From the NCBI RefSeq assembly GCF_000943545.1, contig NZ_JTHP01000013.1:1-64000 (forward strand): a DNA stretch of 64,000 nucleotides. Reading direction: 5' to 3'. Positions 1-9,130 of this stretch are shown here, piece after piece. Position 1 is the first letter of the stretch. The number at the start of each line of letters is the position of its first letter. This DNA comes from Paenibacillus terrae (lineage in GTDB: Bacteria; Bacillota; Bacilli; Paenibacillales; Paenibacillaceae). The notes below the pieces were generated by a model. That model searched no databases. It was not told the origin of the DNA and saw only the letters and a program-made list of their open reading frames with translations. The position numbers and the translations under genes were made by a program.

Positions 1-237
1 AGACTTTTTCAGTCATGTTTATATCAGATACTTATACTTCCTCTACTCCATCTGAGAAATAAATAGACCTAACACAAAATATGGCGAATACTATCTTCTC
101 ATTAGATCTCATACTTATTTTTTAATACCAACTTCATTATTATCTTTTTGTACAGTATATAATTTCGATAAATTAGATAGACTAATAAAGTAGATTCATA
201 GAGAAAAGTGTTAGAAAAATGAGGGGAGACGATCGCA

Positions 238-489
238 ATGGATTTGTACAGAATCATAGGTTTTAACATTAGATGTAAAAGAAAACTTTTGAGGATGACT
301 CAAACACAATTAGGGTTAGCTGTTGACCTATCTCGAACGGCGGTTAGCAATATAGAAAGTGGCAAACACCATGTTCAGATTCATACCCTATTTAAAATTG
401 CACAAGTACTTGATACGTCGATACAAGCGCTGCTAAATATTACTTTGCATGATTTACCGCCTGTTAAATTAGCCAACAAAACCAATTAA
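238..489 (+). CDS. XRE-family HTH transcriptional regulator (small)
   Basis: An 83-residue protein consisting of little more than one Cro/C1-type helix-turn-helix. Residues about 8-65 read as the five-helix domain, with the recognition part around [18 protein letters not shown] and the downstream helix [17 protein letters not shown]. It should bind DNA as a dimer. There is no sensor domain, so the signal is not visible. Start chosen at the ATG preceded by GGGGAG nine bases upstream. The next gene is convergent. A second XRE gene lies at 959; such pairs are common in accessory DNA. Family assignment is secure, target unknown. Confidence 0.85.
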
Positions 490-499
490 TATTTAGGTA

Positions 500-826
500 T
501 TACCTAAGCATTTGCTTAGCCAATTTTAACTGGGCTCTTAGATTTCTAATTGCTTCATAATAAGCATCAAGTACTTGCTCGTTTACTGAAATTCTTTTAT
601 CAATAACATATGCTAAGTCAACAAAATCAAAATTAACTATGATTAAAACTTCAAGATTTTTCTCAAGAAATAGAACGGGGATCTTCCACTCTCCGTTTTT
701 TTGTGCATCCTCAAAATGCTGATATTTCATTAGTATTTTGCTACTGTAACACAAGTCTGCAAATTTTAATCCTTGTCCAGTAACGGCGGCCATTCCAATT
801 CCTAATTCCTTCTTTTTATGACTCAT
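500..826 (-). CDS. Hypothetical protein, 108 aa
   Basis: I do not recognise this family. The protein is soluble-looking, with no signal peptide or long hydrophobic segment. The middle (about residues 45-75) is rich in beta-type residues, including the VLIIVNFDFVDLAYVID stretch, and the last 35 residues are helical and basic (YYEAIRNLRAQLKLAKQML). The start is supported by GAGGTG five bases before the ATG. It sits convergent to one XRE gene and divergent from another, so it may be regulated by the 959 product, but no function can be inferred. Confidence 0.6.
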   Translation of the reverse strand: MSHKKKELGIGMAAVTGQGLKFADLCYSSKILMKYQHFEDAQKNGEWKIPVLFLEKNLEVLIIVNFDFVDLAYVIDKRISVNEQVLDAYYEAIRNLRAQLKLAKQMLR

Positions 827-896
827 TTCATCACCTCAATTCGAGTATGGACAATTTTTTTGTAATTGATACGTAAACATATCATTTAGTCGATTT

Positions 897-946
897 GACT
901 CATATACACTAATGTATTCGCCTTCACAGTTTGTATACACTGAGTC
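897..946. promoter_or_regulatory. Imperfect inverted repeat between 500-826 and the XRE gene
   Basis: GACTCA-TATAC (897-907) and GTATACACTGAGTC (933-946) form an imperfect inverted repeat (GACTCA...TGAGTC with GTATAC inside) in the divergent intergenic region, just upstream of the start at 959. Its position fits an autoregulatory XRE operator. This is inferred from symmetry only. Confidence 0.3.
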
Positions 947-958
947 TGAGGTGTAGCA

Positions 959-1303
959 ATGAAGGAACCGATATTGGTGGCAGTTGGCAAACGGGTACGT
1001 GAACTTAGGACAAAAAAAGGATTCTCACAAGAGGAACTTGGTGAGAAGGCAGGGTTTCATTTTTCTTACATTGGTGGTCTTGAGCGCGCAGAAAAAAATA
1101 TTACATTACTAAACCTGCAAAAGATTGCAGACGCGCTTGATGTTCAAGTTTTAGACCTGTTTTTATATACCAAGTACATAAAGAATGAAAAGAATAAGAA
1201 AGATCAATTGTTAAATCAATTGCATACAAAATTATTCGATATGAATAGCTCTGAATTAATTAAAATTCAATTACTGGTTTCTCAGATTTTCGATAATAAA
1301 TAA
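959..1303 (+). CDS. XRE-family HTH regulator, 114 aa
   Basis: Residues about 8-66 form a SinR/restriction-controller-like helix-turn-helix: VRELRTKKGFSQEELGEKAGF, then FSYIGGLERAEKNITLLNLQKIADALDVQVLDLF. The remaining 45 residues are charged and helical, probably for dimerisation or partner binding. GAGGTG sits five bases before the ATG. The pattern FSYIGGLERAEKNITL resembles controller proteins of restriction-modification loci, but no methylase or endonuclease is present here. The coding end runs into a long inverted repeat. The next gene on the same strand is the Ku homologue. Confidence 0.85.
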   Translation: MKEPILVAVGKRVRELRTKKGFSQEELGEKAGFHFSYIGGLERAEKNITLLNLQKIADALDVQVLDLFLYTKYIKNEKNKKDQLLNQLHTKLFDMNSSELIKIQLLVSQIFDNK

Positions 1304-1347
1304 ACCGCTTAACCAACTAGGTTAAGCGGTTTATTTATTATCGAAAA
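1287..1347 (+). terminator. Very long hairpin over the XRE stop codon
   Basis: Perfect 28-bp arms (1287-1314 and 1320-1347) separated by AACTA. The core is ACCGCTTAACC/GGTTAAGCGGT, extended by AT-rich sequence. The left arm contains the last codons and the TAA stop of the upstream gene. It probably works as a terminator, although it is much longer than usual. Confidence 0.75.
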
Positions 1348-1387
1348 GGGAATAATCTCCATTAAGAATATTGGGAGGTTATTACTA

Positions 1388-2212
1388 ATGCATACCATTT
1401 GGAAAGGTGTAATCGGGTTTGGTTTGGTACATATCCCTGTCAAGTTATATGCAGCAACTGAGGAGAAAGAAATTTCACTTCAATTACTACATAAAGGGTG
1501 CCATGGTACAATTAAGACTCAACGTTATTGTTCAAGTTGTGAAAAAAAGCTGAGTTCAGAAGATGTAATCAAGGGATACAAATTAGATAATAACCAGTTT
1601 TTGATTTTTGAAAAAGAGGAATTGGAGCAATTACATGACGATTCAAAAAAAATAAATATTATTCAATTCATTAAAGAGGCATCAGTTGATTTAATGTTTT
1701 CACAAAAGGTTTACTACCTTGGTCCAGAAGCCAACTACACAGACGCATACAGTCTTTTTACTAAGGCATTGGAAGTGACTAAACGTGTAGCAGTTGCTAA
1801 AATAACGATAAGATCAAGCACTAAACTTTGTATACTTAAACCGATGAACGGATCATTTATCCAATTGTCTACGATGTACTATCCAAATGAAATACGTCCT
1901 TCTGAACGTATACCGAATTTGCCGAGCGAAGCACAAATCGATTCGGATCAATTACAGTTAGCTCAGCAGTTAATAAAGAACCTCTCTTCTTCTAAAACTG
2001 TGGAATCCCATTTTACAAATGTTGGACAAGTTCGGATGCAGTCGTTAATCCAATCTAAAATTTCTGGGCAAGAAGTAATTCAAATAGATTCAGAAAAGAA
2101 TGAGTCTCACCATATTATTGATTTAATGGAGGCTCTTCAAACGAGTATCAATCTTCTCTCAAATCCATCAACTAAGAAAAACAAACAAAAGAAAAAAGAG
2201 AGTGCATCATGA
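1388..2212 (+). CDS. ku: Ku-type DNA end-binding protein
   Basis: Bacterial Ku homologue, a homodimeric ring that threads onto double-strand DNA ends for non-homologous end joining. The 274 residues match the family's usual 250-300. The N-terminus MHTIWKGVIGFGLVHIPVKLYAA is the canonical opening, and two cysteine pairs follow around residues 38-55 (CH...CSSCE) at the zinc-knuckle position. The C-terminus ends in a lysine-rich tail, as in many bacterial Ku proteins. GGGAGG precedes the start by nine bases. The usual partner, ligase LigD, is not in the window, so it is either elsewhere or this is an orphan Ku. Confidence 0.93.
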   Translation: MHTIWKGVIGFGLVHIPVKLYAATEEKEISLQLLHKGCHGTIKTQRYCSSCEKKLSSEDVIKGYKLDNNQFLIFEKEELEQLHDDSKKINIIQFIKEASVDLMFSQKVYYLGPEANYTDAYSLFTKALEVTKRVAVAKITIRSSTKLCILKPMNGSFIQLSTMYYPNEIRPSERIPNLPSEAQIDSDQLQLAQQLIKNLSSSKTVESHFTNVGQVRMQSLIQSKISGQEVIQIDSEKNESHHIIDLMEALQTSINLLSNPSTKKNKQKKKESAS

Positions 2213-2258
2213 AATAAAAAGAACTCATTAACAAAAATGAGTTCTTTTTATTTCATGA
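2207..2258 (+). terminator. Terminator hairpin over the ku stop codon
   Basis: Perfect 23-bp arms (2207-2229 and 2236-2258) around AACAAA, core AAGAACTCATT/AATGAGTTCTT, with a T-rich right arm. The left arm overlaps the stop codon of ku, the same design as the hairpin at 1287. Confidence 0.8.
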
Positions 2259-3031
2259 ATTGTAGGATTAATATTTATTAGTTATATATAGCACATTATA
2301 ATTGATTTCTTAAAGAATTTTTGCTACGAACAATTGTAAAATTCATTCGTTATTTGTTGGAAGAATTCCTAAGGAATGCCTCCTTTCTATTCACTATTTA
2401 CATTTCAATATCTAATTTGTACATATTATTCTGACCCTGTACAGAGTAACTGTTCTTCTAGTGTATATTAGCTCCAAAAGTTAGCGGCAACCGTTCACCT
2501 TGGCGGATTGCAGACGGACATTTTCCTGTGTTGACAGCTTGACAAAATATTGAACATCACAACTGTTCTCTGGATCTGCATCATAAACATTTTTTTATTT
2601 CATTAACTTATTTACTGTGGTAAGAAGTTCATCTACTACGTCATGGTCATCTTCTTCAATCAGTCCCTTTACTCCAATTCCTCGCATTTGTTCTTCTATT
2701 CGATTCAAACCTTACTTATACTGTGAGTTTAACTGTATTTGAGTGGTTGTTCTGAATGGACCAGTGTATCAGTGGAGAAACAAGCCTGATCGCTTGTTTC
2801 TATTTTTTAAATTCGACGCTCCTAACTCGACTTCTTAAAGCTGTTTAAAATATCCCCTCTTTATATACGCCGTAAAATAAATACACTAAAACAACGTTAG
2901 ACCTATTAACCACTTTCTAAATACGGAAGTGCTTTAATGCTTTATAAAACTTCAAAGGCAACTAATACTGATGTTGCGCTATGCTGCACTTGACGTGTAG
3001 ATTTTCCCCACATATAATTGAAGTCAATAAA
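2259..3031. other. Gene-free gap with short coding debris
   Basis: No intact gene. On the minus strand, about 2481-2580 reads as a coherent peptide (DADPENSCDVQYFVKLSTQ onward, ending NGCR then a stop), and 2595-2708 holds a second fragment listed separately. Both lack starts, so this looks like the remains of deleted genes. Nothing else recognisable was seen. Confidence 0.4.
2595..2708 (-). pseudogene. Possible CsoR-like (DUF156) regulator remnant
   Basis: A 37-codon open stretch reads LNRIEEQMRGIGVKGLIEED, then a tail ending ELLTTVNKLMK and a stop. A stop codon lies two codons upstream and there is no start. The first part resembles the opening helix of CsoR/FrmR metal- or formaldehyde-sensing repressors (LNRIEGQVRGI) and the end resembles their C-terminus, as if the middle had been deleted. 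The identification is tentative; it could be unrelated coding debris. Confidence 0.3.
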
Positions 3032-3055
3032 ACATATGAACAGTTGTTCATATGT
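3032..3055. promoter_or_regulatory. ArsR/SmtB-type operator upstream of the CDF exporter
   Basis: ACATATGAACA-GT-TGTTCATATGT is a perfect 11-2-11 palindrome 26 bp before the exporter start. It matches the TGAA...TTCA architecture bound by metal-sensing ArsR-family repressors such as CzrA and SmtB. No ArsR gene is adjacent, so the regulator must act from elsewhere. Confidence 0.75.
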
Positions 3056-3081
3056 TAATAAAATAGAAAGCTGGGATATGT

Positions 3082-4029
3082 ATGGCAGGACATGATCATA
3101 GTCATGGGCACAACAACAAAAAAGTTTTGCTGATCTCCTTCATTATCATCACTACTTACATGCTGGTCGAAGCTTTTGGTGGATTTATTACCAATAGTTT
3201 AGCTTTGCTCTCGGATGCAGGTCATATGTTATCGGATTCTCTTGCGTTAGCGATCGCTTTGCTTGCGTTTAAGTTTGGAGAGAAAGCTGTCAATAAGGGA
3301 AAAACCTTTGGTTACAGGAGATTTGAAATATTGGCTGCAATGCTAAACGGTATTACTCTGATTGCGATTGCCTTATACATTTTTTACGAAGCGATTGAAC
3401 GGTTTATAAATCCGCCAGAAGTGGCTACAGTAGGGATGCTAGTTATCAGTATTATCGGCCTGTTCATTAATATACTCGTTGCCTGGATTATGATGCGAGG
3501 TAGCGATACAGAGCACAACCTGAATATGAGAGGTGCTTATCTGCACGTCCTCAGCGATATGCTGGGATCTGTTGGAGCGATTATTGCCGCTCTTCTGATG
3601 ATGTTCTTCGGATGGGGATGGGCAGACCCACTTGCTAGTGTAATTGTCGCAGTACTTGTCCTTCGCAGTGGTTACTTTGTTAGTAAGTCTTCCCTGCATG
3701 TGCTTATGGAAGGAACACCCCGTAACATTGATGTAGAGGAAGTCGTACAAGCCATTTCGCAGTTCGAAGGTGTGAAAGCCGTACATGATATGCATATTTG
3801 GTCAATTACAAGCAACTTAAACGCTCTGACTGCGCATATCGTAGTTGATGGAAATAAAACAGTGTATGAAACCGAGGCCCTACTGCACAGTATCGAGCAT
3901 ATGCTGGAGCATAAGAACATTCCTCACTCTACTTTGCAGATCGAGTCCGAACAGCATAGACACGATGAATCCATTTTGTGCACAATAGAATCAGGTGCGC
4001 CGGATGCACATGCCCATCATAACCATTAA
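3082..4029 (+). CDS. czcD: Cation diffusion facilitator (zinc/cadmium exporter, CzcD-like)
   Basis: A 315-residue CDF-family metal/proton antiporter of the cytoplasmic membrane. The N-terminus is His-rich (HDHSHGHNNKK). About six membrane segments follow. The transport-site motifs are SDAGHMLSD in helix 2 (around residues 44-55) and HVLSDMLGS in helix 5 (around 155-165), the HxxxD pattern of zinc/cadmium members. The cytoplasmic C-terminal domain starts near 205 and ends in a His-rich tail (DAHAHHNH). It should export Zn2+, Cd2+ or Co2+. The Shine-Dalgarno is weak. Regulation by an ArsR-type repressor is implied by the upstream palindrome. Confidence 0.92.
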   Translation: MAGHDHSHGHNNKKVLLISFIIITTYMLVEAFGGFITNSLALLSDAGHMLSDSLALAIALLAFKFGEKAVNKGKTFGYRRFEILAAMLNGITLIAIALYIFYEAIERFINPPEVATVGMLVISIIGLFINILVAWIMMRGSDTEHNLNMRGAYLHVLSDMLGSVGAIIAALLMMFFGWGWADPLASVIVAVLVLRSGYFVSKSSLHVLMEGTPRNIDVEEVVQAISQFEGVKAVHDMHIWSITSNLNALTAHIVVDGNKTVYETEALLHSIEHMLEHKNIPHSTLQIESEQHRHDESILCTIESGAPDAHAHHNH

Positions 4030-4055
4030 TAAAAGGGGGACTGTTTTGACTTTTT

Positions 4056-4084
4056 TGGAGCGGCTGAATCCTCGACCGCTCCCT
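4056..4084 (+). terminator. Hairpin downstream of czcD
   Basis: GGAGCGG and CCGCTCC flank an eleven-base loop shortly after the czcD stop. There is no clear T-run after it, so termination is uncertain. Confidence 0.4.
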
Positions 4085-4441
4085 TAAGTACCAAAGTTCC
4101 ATTCTAATCTTTAATCAATAATCAGCACTCCTTGGAAATTTGTTTTGTCGATTACGATCCAAGTCTGTTAACGCAAAACGGGTCAGTCCTTCTTAAATGG
4201 AGCGATGGCTTCTAGTATATCTCAAAAGTCAAATCCTTAACTGTACCGAGAGAATTTGAATCTGCTCATCATCACAGTACGGTTTTTCGATCGCCCCTTT
4301 ACCTACGCGGTTGCCCTTAGATATGATTCAATCAGTGATTCAAGATGACCTTGTTATTTTTGAAATGGTGACTTTTCCGTTCTCTTTACATCATGATACC
4401 ACCTAAAGCTTTTCCCTCTAACTTTTCCAGTCGAAAAAAGC
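4085..4441. other. Gap without recognisable genes
   Basis: About 350 bases with no open frame of coding character on either strand and no recognised repeat. Confidence 0.4.
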
Positions 4442-4488
4442 ACAGACCGTCAAGCCGGCTTATTAATTCAAGCAGGTTGACGGTCTGT
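4442..4488 (-). terminator. Terminator downstream of the bgl pseudogene
   Basis: ACAGACCGTCAA and TTGACGGTCTGT pair around an inner CCGGCTT/AAGC element. Read on the minus strand it is followed by GCTTTTTTC, the expected T-run for the leftward gene. Confidence 0.8.
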
Positions 4489-4520
4489 TCGTCTTTTTAC
4501 AAGATACAAATCACAAAATT

Positions 4521-5816
<1,296 letters not shown>

Positions 5817-5836
5817 TTACATCAATGGTATTTTGG

Positions 5837-5852
5837 CAGTAACCGCTTACTG
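5837..5852. promoter_or_regulatory. LacI/CcpA-type operator (cre-like)
   Basis: CAGTAACCGCTTACTG has 6-bp arms (CAGTAA/TTACTG) around a CCGC centre. On the minus strand it reads CAGTAAGCGGTTACTG, close to the cre consensus of LacI-family regulators. It lies just upstream of the remaining bgl coding sequence and about 480 bp from the LacI gene. It could be bound by that regulator or by CcpA. Confidence 0.6.
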
Positions 5853-6332
5853 TGTTTAAACTTTTGTATGTATAGATTTAAACTATATTCCCCCTAATAA
5901 GGATTTATCAAGAATTTCGCCACCGACTCTAAACAATTATTTATTCTACGTAATGTAATCCTGTAATCCGAAGTTTGTTTATTCTGCTTTGCTTTCGGTG
6001 ACTATCCTACTTAGACAAAGGAGATTATATGTAAAGAGACATCGGCATAAGTAAACAAGCGGGGATATCTTGTTGACTGTCGGTTGTTGCAACCAGTCTT
6101 TTCAATTTCATTACGGGTACTAGATAAAGACTTGCTCCTATTTTGCTGAAATTGCGAAATCAAGCACGCGTAATGGGACTTGTCTATATAATCTGCTGTA
6201 TGATTCCTGCTGCCTCTATCAACCTTTTTCCCTAGCTCCTACAATTTCAAGATTATCTTTTCCGGCTTCAGTTAGGCTTATAGTCTGTAAGAACCCGAAA
6301 CAATGCTATACTTAATCATGAGGTGAATCACC
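5853..6332. other. Intergenic region between bgl and lacI
   Basis: About 480 bases with no convincing open frame. It contains the promoter of the LacI gene and probably sequence left by the deletion that removed the bgl 5' end. No repeat was recognised. Confidence 0.4.
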
Positions 6333-7298
6333 ATGGCAAATATTCAAGAGATCGCACGTCTTGCAGGTGTTTCTACGGCAACGGTCTCACGAGTAATTAA
6401 TCAGCATCCCTATGTAAGTGATTTAACGAGAGAAAGGGTCTTGAAAATAATTGGACAGTTGGATTATGTCCCGAATTACAATGCAACATCTTTAAAAAAG
6501 GGAGCAACCCGGAGCATTGGCATCATAGCTGTTGATTACAACTCACTTTTGATGTCACTTGTCCGCTCCTTCCATACCATTGCCCAACAATCCGGATTTA
6601 ACACAATGCTCTTCATGACTAACGGAGAGTGCAGTAAAGAACTTGTAGCTCTTGAAATGTTGCGTAGCAGGCAGTTGGACGCTCTTTTTTGCCTGGTCAG
6701 GACAAATGAGTGGAATATTATAGAGTCTTACACAAGATACGGTCCCATTGTAACTTGGCAGCGTCTCACCAGCGACAGTATACCATCTGTTTTTATGGAC
6801 CAATATCAAGGCTACATGCTCAGTCTCGAATATTTGTATTCAAAAGGCTATCGTAAAATTTTAAACGTATTCTCGTCCAAAGGTCTAAATACCTTGGAAC
6901 GAATCAGAGCCTACAGGGATTTTATTCAAATGCATGGGCTGAAAGATAGCGGCTTCCCACAATTTCACAATAAAATGTCAATATATGATGGAGAAGAAAT
7001 AGCGCAATGGTGGATAAAACAGACGGACAAGCCAGAGGCGATTTCCTGCTCGACCGATGAAGTGGCGGCAGGTATCTTAATGGAACTTCAACGTGCCGGA
7101 TTTACAGTTCCAGATGATGTGGGGATCATGGGATTCGATAACACAGACATTGCCCATCTACTGGATCTGACGACCATTCATTACCCGGTAGATAAACAAG
7201 CGGAGAATGCCTTTGCTGTTATTAAAAGCATGCTGGATCAATCTGTACCTAAACTACATTCTCTAGCATTTAATCTGATTGAGCGAAGATCAACATAG
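6333..7298 (+). CDS. LacI-family transcriptional repressor
   Basis: A 321-residue LacI/GalR-type regulator. Residues 1-50 form the DNA-binding domain: NIQEIARLAGVSTATVSRVI, then the hinge helix region (DYVPNYNATSLKKGATRSIG). Residues about 60-320 are the periplasmic-binding-protein-like sugar domain, including the late segment VPDDVGIMGFDNTDIAHLLD typical of the family. GAGGTG lies seven bases before the ATG. Placed divergently from a 6-phospho-beta-glucosidase, it most likely senses a beta-glucoside phosphate and represses that gene, whose promoter keeps a LacI-type operator. The regulator is intact although its presumed target is broken. Confidence 0.92.
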   Translation: MANIQEIARLAGVSTATVSRVINQHPYVSDLTRERVLKIIGQLDYVPNYNATSLKKGATRSIGIIAVDYNSLLMSLVRSFHTIAQQSGFNTMLFMTNGECSKELVALEMLRSRQLDALFCLVRTNEWNIIESYTRYGPIVTWQRLTSDSIPSVFMDQYQGYMLSLEYLYSKGYRKILNVFSSKGLNTLERIRAYRDFIQMHGLKDSGFPQFHNKMSIYDGEEIAQWWIKQTDKPEAISCSTDEVAAGILMELQRAGFTVPDDVGIMGFDNTDIAHLLDLTTIHYPVDKQAENAFAVIKSMLDQSVPKLHSLAFNLIERRST

Positions 7299-7313
7299 AT
7301 TTTGATCCAAAGA

Positions 7314-7351
7314 AAAGAGAAACAAGGTGTGAAGCTACCTTGTTTCTCTTT
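7314..7351 (+). terminator. Terminator after the LacI gene
   Basis: Perfect 15-bp arms AAAGAGAAACAAGGT/ACCTTGTTTCTCTTT around an eight-base loop, followed by TTT. Confidence 0.85.
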
Positions 7352-7426
7352 TTACGCTTTCTAAGTAAAAATGTTGAAATATTTCTGATTCTTAATTTCA
7401 ATTTTATCACTTCCTATCCTCATACA

Positions 7427-7585
7427 TCACTCAACAATATCAATTAATGCTAAAAGTGCGTCAATTCGTTCCTTAGTTCTATTTAAGATATTAAAGCGAT
7501 CTTCGCTCAAGTATTCTTTTCGATCAATGAAAAAACGCAAGACTGGTACGGAATAAACAGAGTATTGTAGAGACAAGCCCCTCAC
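7427..7585 (-). CDS. Uncharacterised short ORF, possibly a gene remnant
   Basis: A GTG-initiated frame of 52 codons reading MRGLSLQYSVYSVPVLRFF, then a charged helical tail ending ALLALIDIVE. The frame is open about ten codons further upstream (AQLGRINAEK), so it may be the C-terminus of a longer lost protein. Amino acid composition looks like real coding. No family recognised. It lies directly downstream of the rhodanese pseudogene on the same strand. Confidence 0.3.
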   Translation of the reverse strand: MRGLSLQYSVYSVPVLRFFIDRKEYLSEDRFNILNRTKERIDALLALIDIVE

Positions 7586-7677
7586 CTTTTCCGCATTAAT
7601 GCGACCCAGTTGAGCTCATATATTGCTCTCATACAAAGCCCTCTATAAAATGAAAAAATTATATTGATTTTATTCAC

Positions 7678-7990
7678 CTAAAACGCTTCATATTCTTGAA
7701 TGTTTTCCTCAATTCGATAGGCTTTGAATCCTTTTTTTTGCATGAATTCCACTGGCCTCGAATGTGAGAGAACAGGACATCCCTCGGCAAAAGGCAGCAA
7801 TTTCAGTATCGTGAGAAATTGTCTGTAAATATTCATCTAATCGTTCGAATGGAACTGAAACAGCCTTTGGTATATGTTTTGTTTCATATTCATCTGCTGG
7901 ACGAAAATCTATAACAATCAGTTTGCCTTGCTTCATTTTTTCTTGAAGCTCCTGCTTACCTATACTCTGAACACTTTTATATTGCGACTT
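7678..7990 (-). pseudogene. ArsR-rhodanese fusion protein, frameshifted and 5'-truncated
   Basis: The rhodanese half is clear: IVIDFRPADEYETKHIPKAV, then an active-site loop FCRGMSC. Frame is lost after LTFEA because of one extra base near 7751-7756; in the next frame the rest is restored as VEFMQKKGFKAYRIEENIQE and a proper stop at 7678. Upstream, a linker (SIGKQELQEKMKQGK) is open, but the ArsR winged-helix domain usual in this fusion is missing. It would have been a sulfur-carrier-linked repressor. The cysteine of the active loop is retained although the gene is dead. Confidence 0.75.
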
Positions 7991-8112
7991 AAGTTCTATT
8001 CCGGCCTTGCAATAATGGTTCCACTTTAAGTCTCGTGACTAAGTATATCATGTTTCCATATTTTGGGTATATCTAATCATTTTCGAACATTTTTATATTA
8101 TGGAAATAACTA

Positions 8113-8234
8113 TTAAATTGCGATTTCTTGACCATTTTCTCTTTTTTGGTCTTGTAGAAACAGCTCATCATATGCAGCCATAAGGTCGTGTACTTCCTCT
8201 AAGGCTCTTCCAAAGCTTTTTCCTTATCTTCCAT
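8113..8234 (-). pseudogene. Small ORF following the resolvase, frameshifted
   Basis: Starts MEDKEKALEE behind a GGAG site; one base is missing or added near the middle, after which the frame reads LEEVHDLMAAYDELFLQDQK and ends EIAI and a stop. A helical acidic protein of about 38 residues that I do not recognise. It follows the resolvase remnant on the same strand and was probably part of the same transposon. Confidence 0.4.
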
Positions 8235-8261
8235 CTCCTACACCTCTGTTTTTAGAACTAA

Positions 8262-8793
8262 TTAGCTTTCCCCGCTTCATATCCCTTTCGTTAATCCGGA
8301 TTGCCGCATAGCTGCCGTTGCCGCATCCAGCCGGCCTTCCATTCCTCATAGACTCGGATAAACGTCTCGTCAATGGGCTGCCAGGGTCTCCCAAACGTAA
8401 CACCGCTTGCCCGCGCTATCTCAATCCCTTTCCTCCTGCCGCTGCCGGTTCTTTTTTCGCTCCTGCTCGGCCACGTAAGCCAGCATGCTCAAAAATTAGT
8501 CCTCTAGCAATTTCCCCAGGTCGCCCCTAATTTTAAATTTCCTTGAATCGAACAAGCCTCATTGTCCACAAATACAATGTCTGCGTTTATTTCACGGGTG
8601 ATATATTTCCACTCCGCGATAATCCCATCGTAATCCCGACCAAGCCGATCCAGCGCATCCATATAAACAAGGTCGTTTCACTAATCAGCAATCGCATGGC
8701 CTGATACTTGGGACGATCAAAATCCTTGCCACTCATCTTATCAACAAATATGTACTGTTCATCCACGCCCAGCTCTTTTAGTACTTTTTGATA
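8262..8793 (-). pseudogene. Serine resolvase of a Tn3-type element, degraded
   Basis: Remains of a serine recombinase, readable in several frames: YQKVLKELGVDEQYIFVDK, SGKDFDRPKYQAM, then after a frameshift LVYMDALDRLGRDYDGII, then LAYVAEQERKKNRQRQ, and finally a C-terminal part with GRPWQPIDETF. These match the catalytic domain beta-sheet, the D-x-LDRLGR helix, the long helix E and the start of the DNA-binding domain. The N-terminal strand with the catalytic serine is missing and there are at least three indels. It would have resolved transposon cointegrates. Confidence 0.8.
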
Positions 8794-9130
8794 CGGTGAA
8801 AAAGGGAGAATTTATAGCGTCTCGAAAAGCATGCTTTTAGGGACACAAAAAACGACTCTAATTTGAATCGTTTTAAATGAAGGCATATAAAAAATGACCA
8901 GCAAAAAAGCTGATCTTTATGGGATTTAGTGGTGAGACACAATAGTAAGGAGATAATATTTCAATAATTGGAATGGAGGATGGTTTGCTGTAAAAGCCCT
9001 TCTGACTCTAGGATTTCCAGCTTTTCTGACGTCGAATATGATGAATTTTTGTTTATCCCATGGATATTTATCATTATTTTGCCCATATTACCTGTAAATA
9101 ATTGTTTAAGCTTCTGAAGGAGGCAGAGTC

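Noticed and set aside
5881-6330. Possible missing 5' end of bgl in the bgl-lacI gap
   Set aside because: No peptide resembling the GH1 N-terminus (for example LWGGATAANQ) can be read in any frame of this interval.
8318-8530. Plus-strand open frame of 70 codons
   Set aside because: It lies antisense to the resolvase remnant, whose minus-strand peptides match a known family. Proline-rich translation without a ribosome site.
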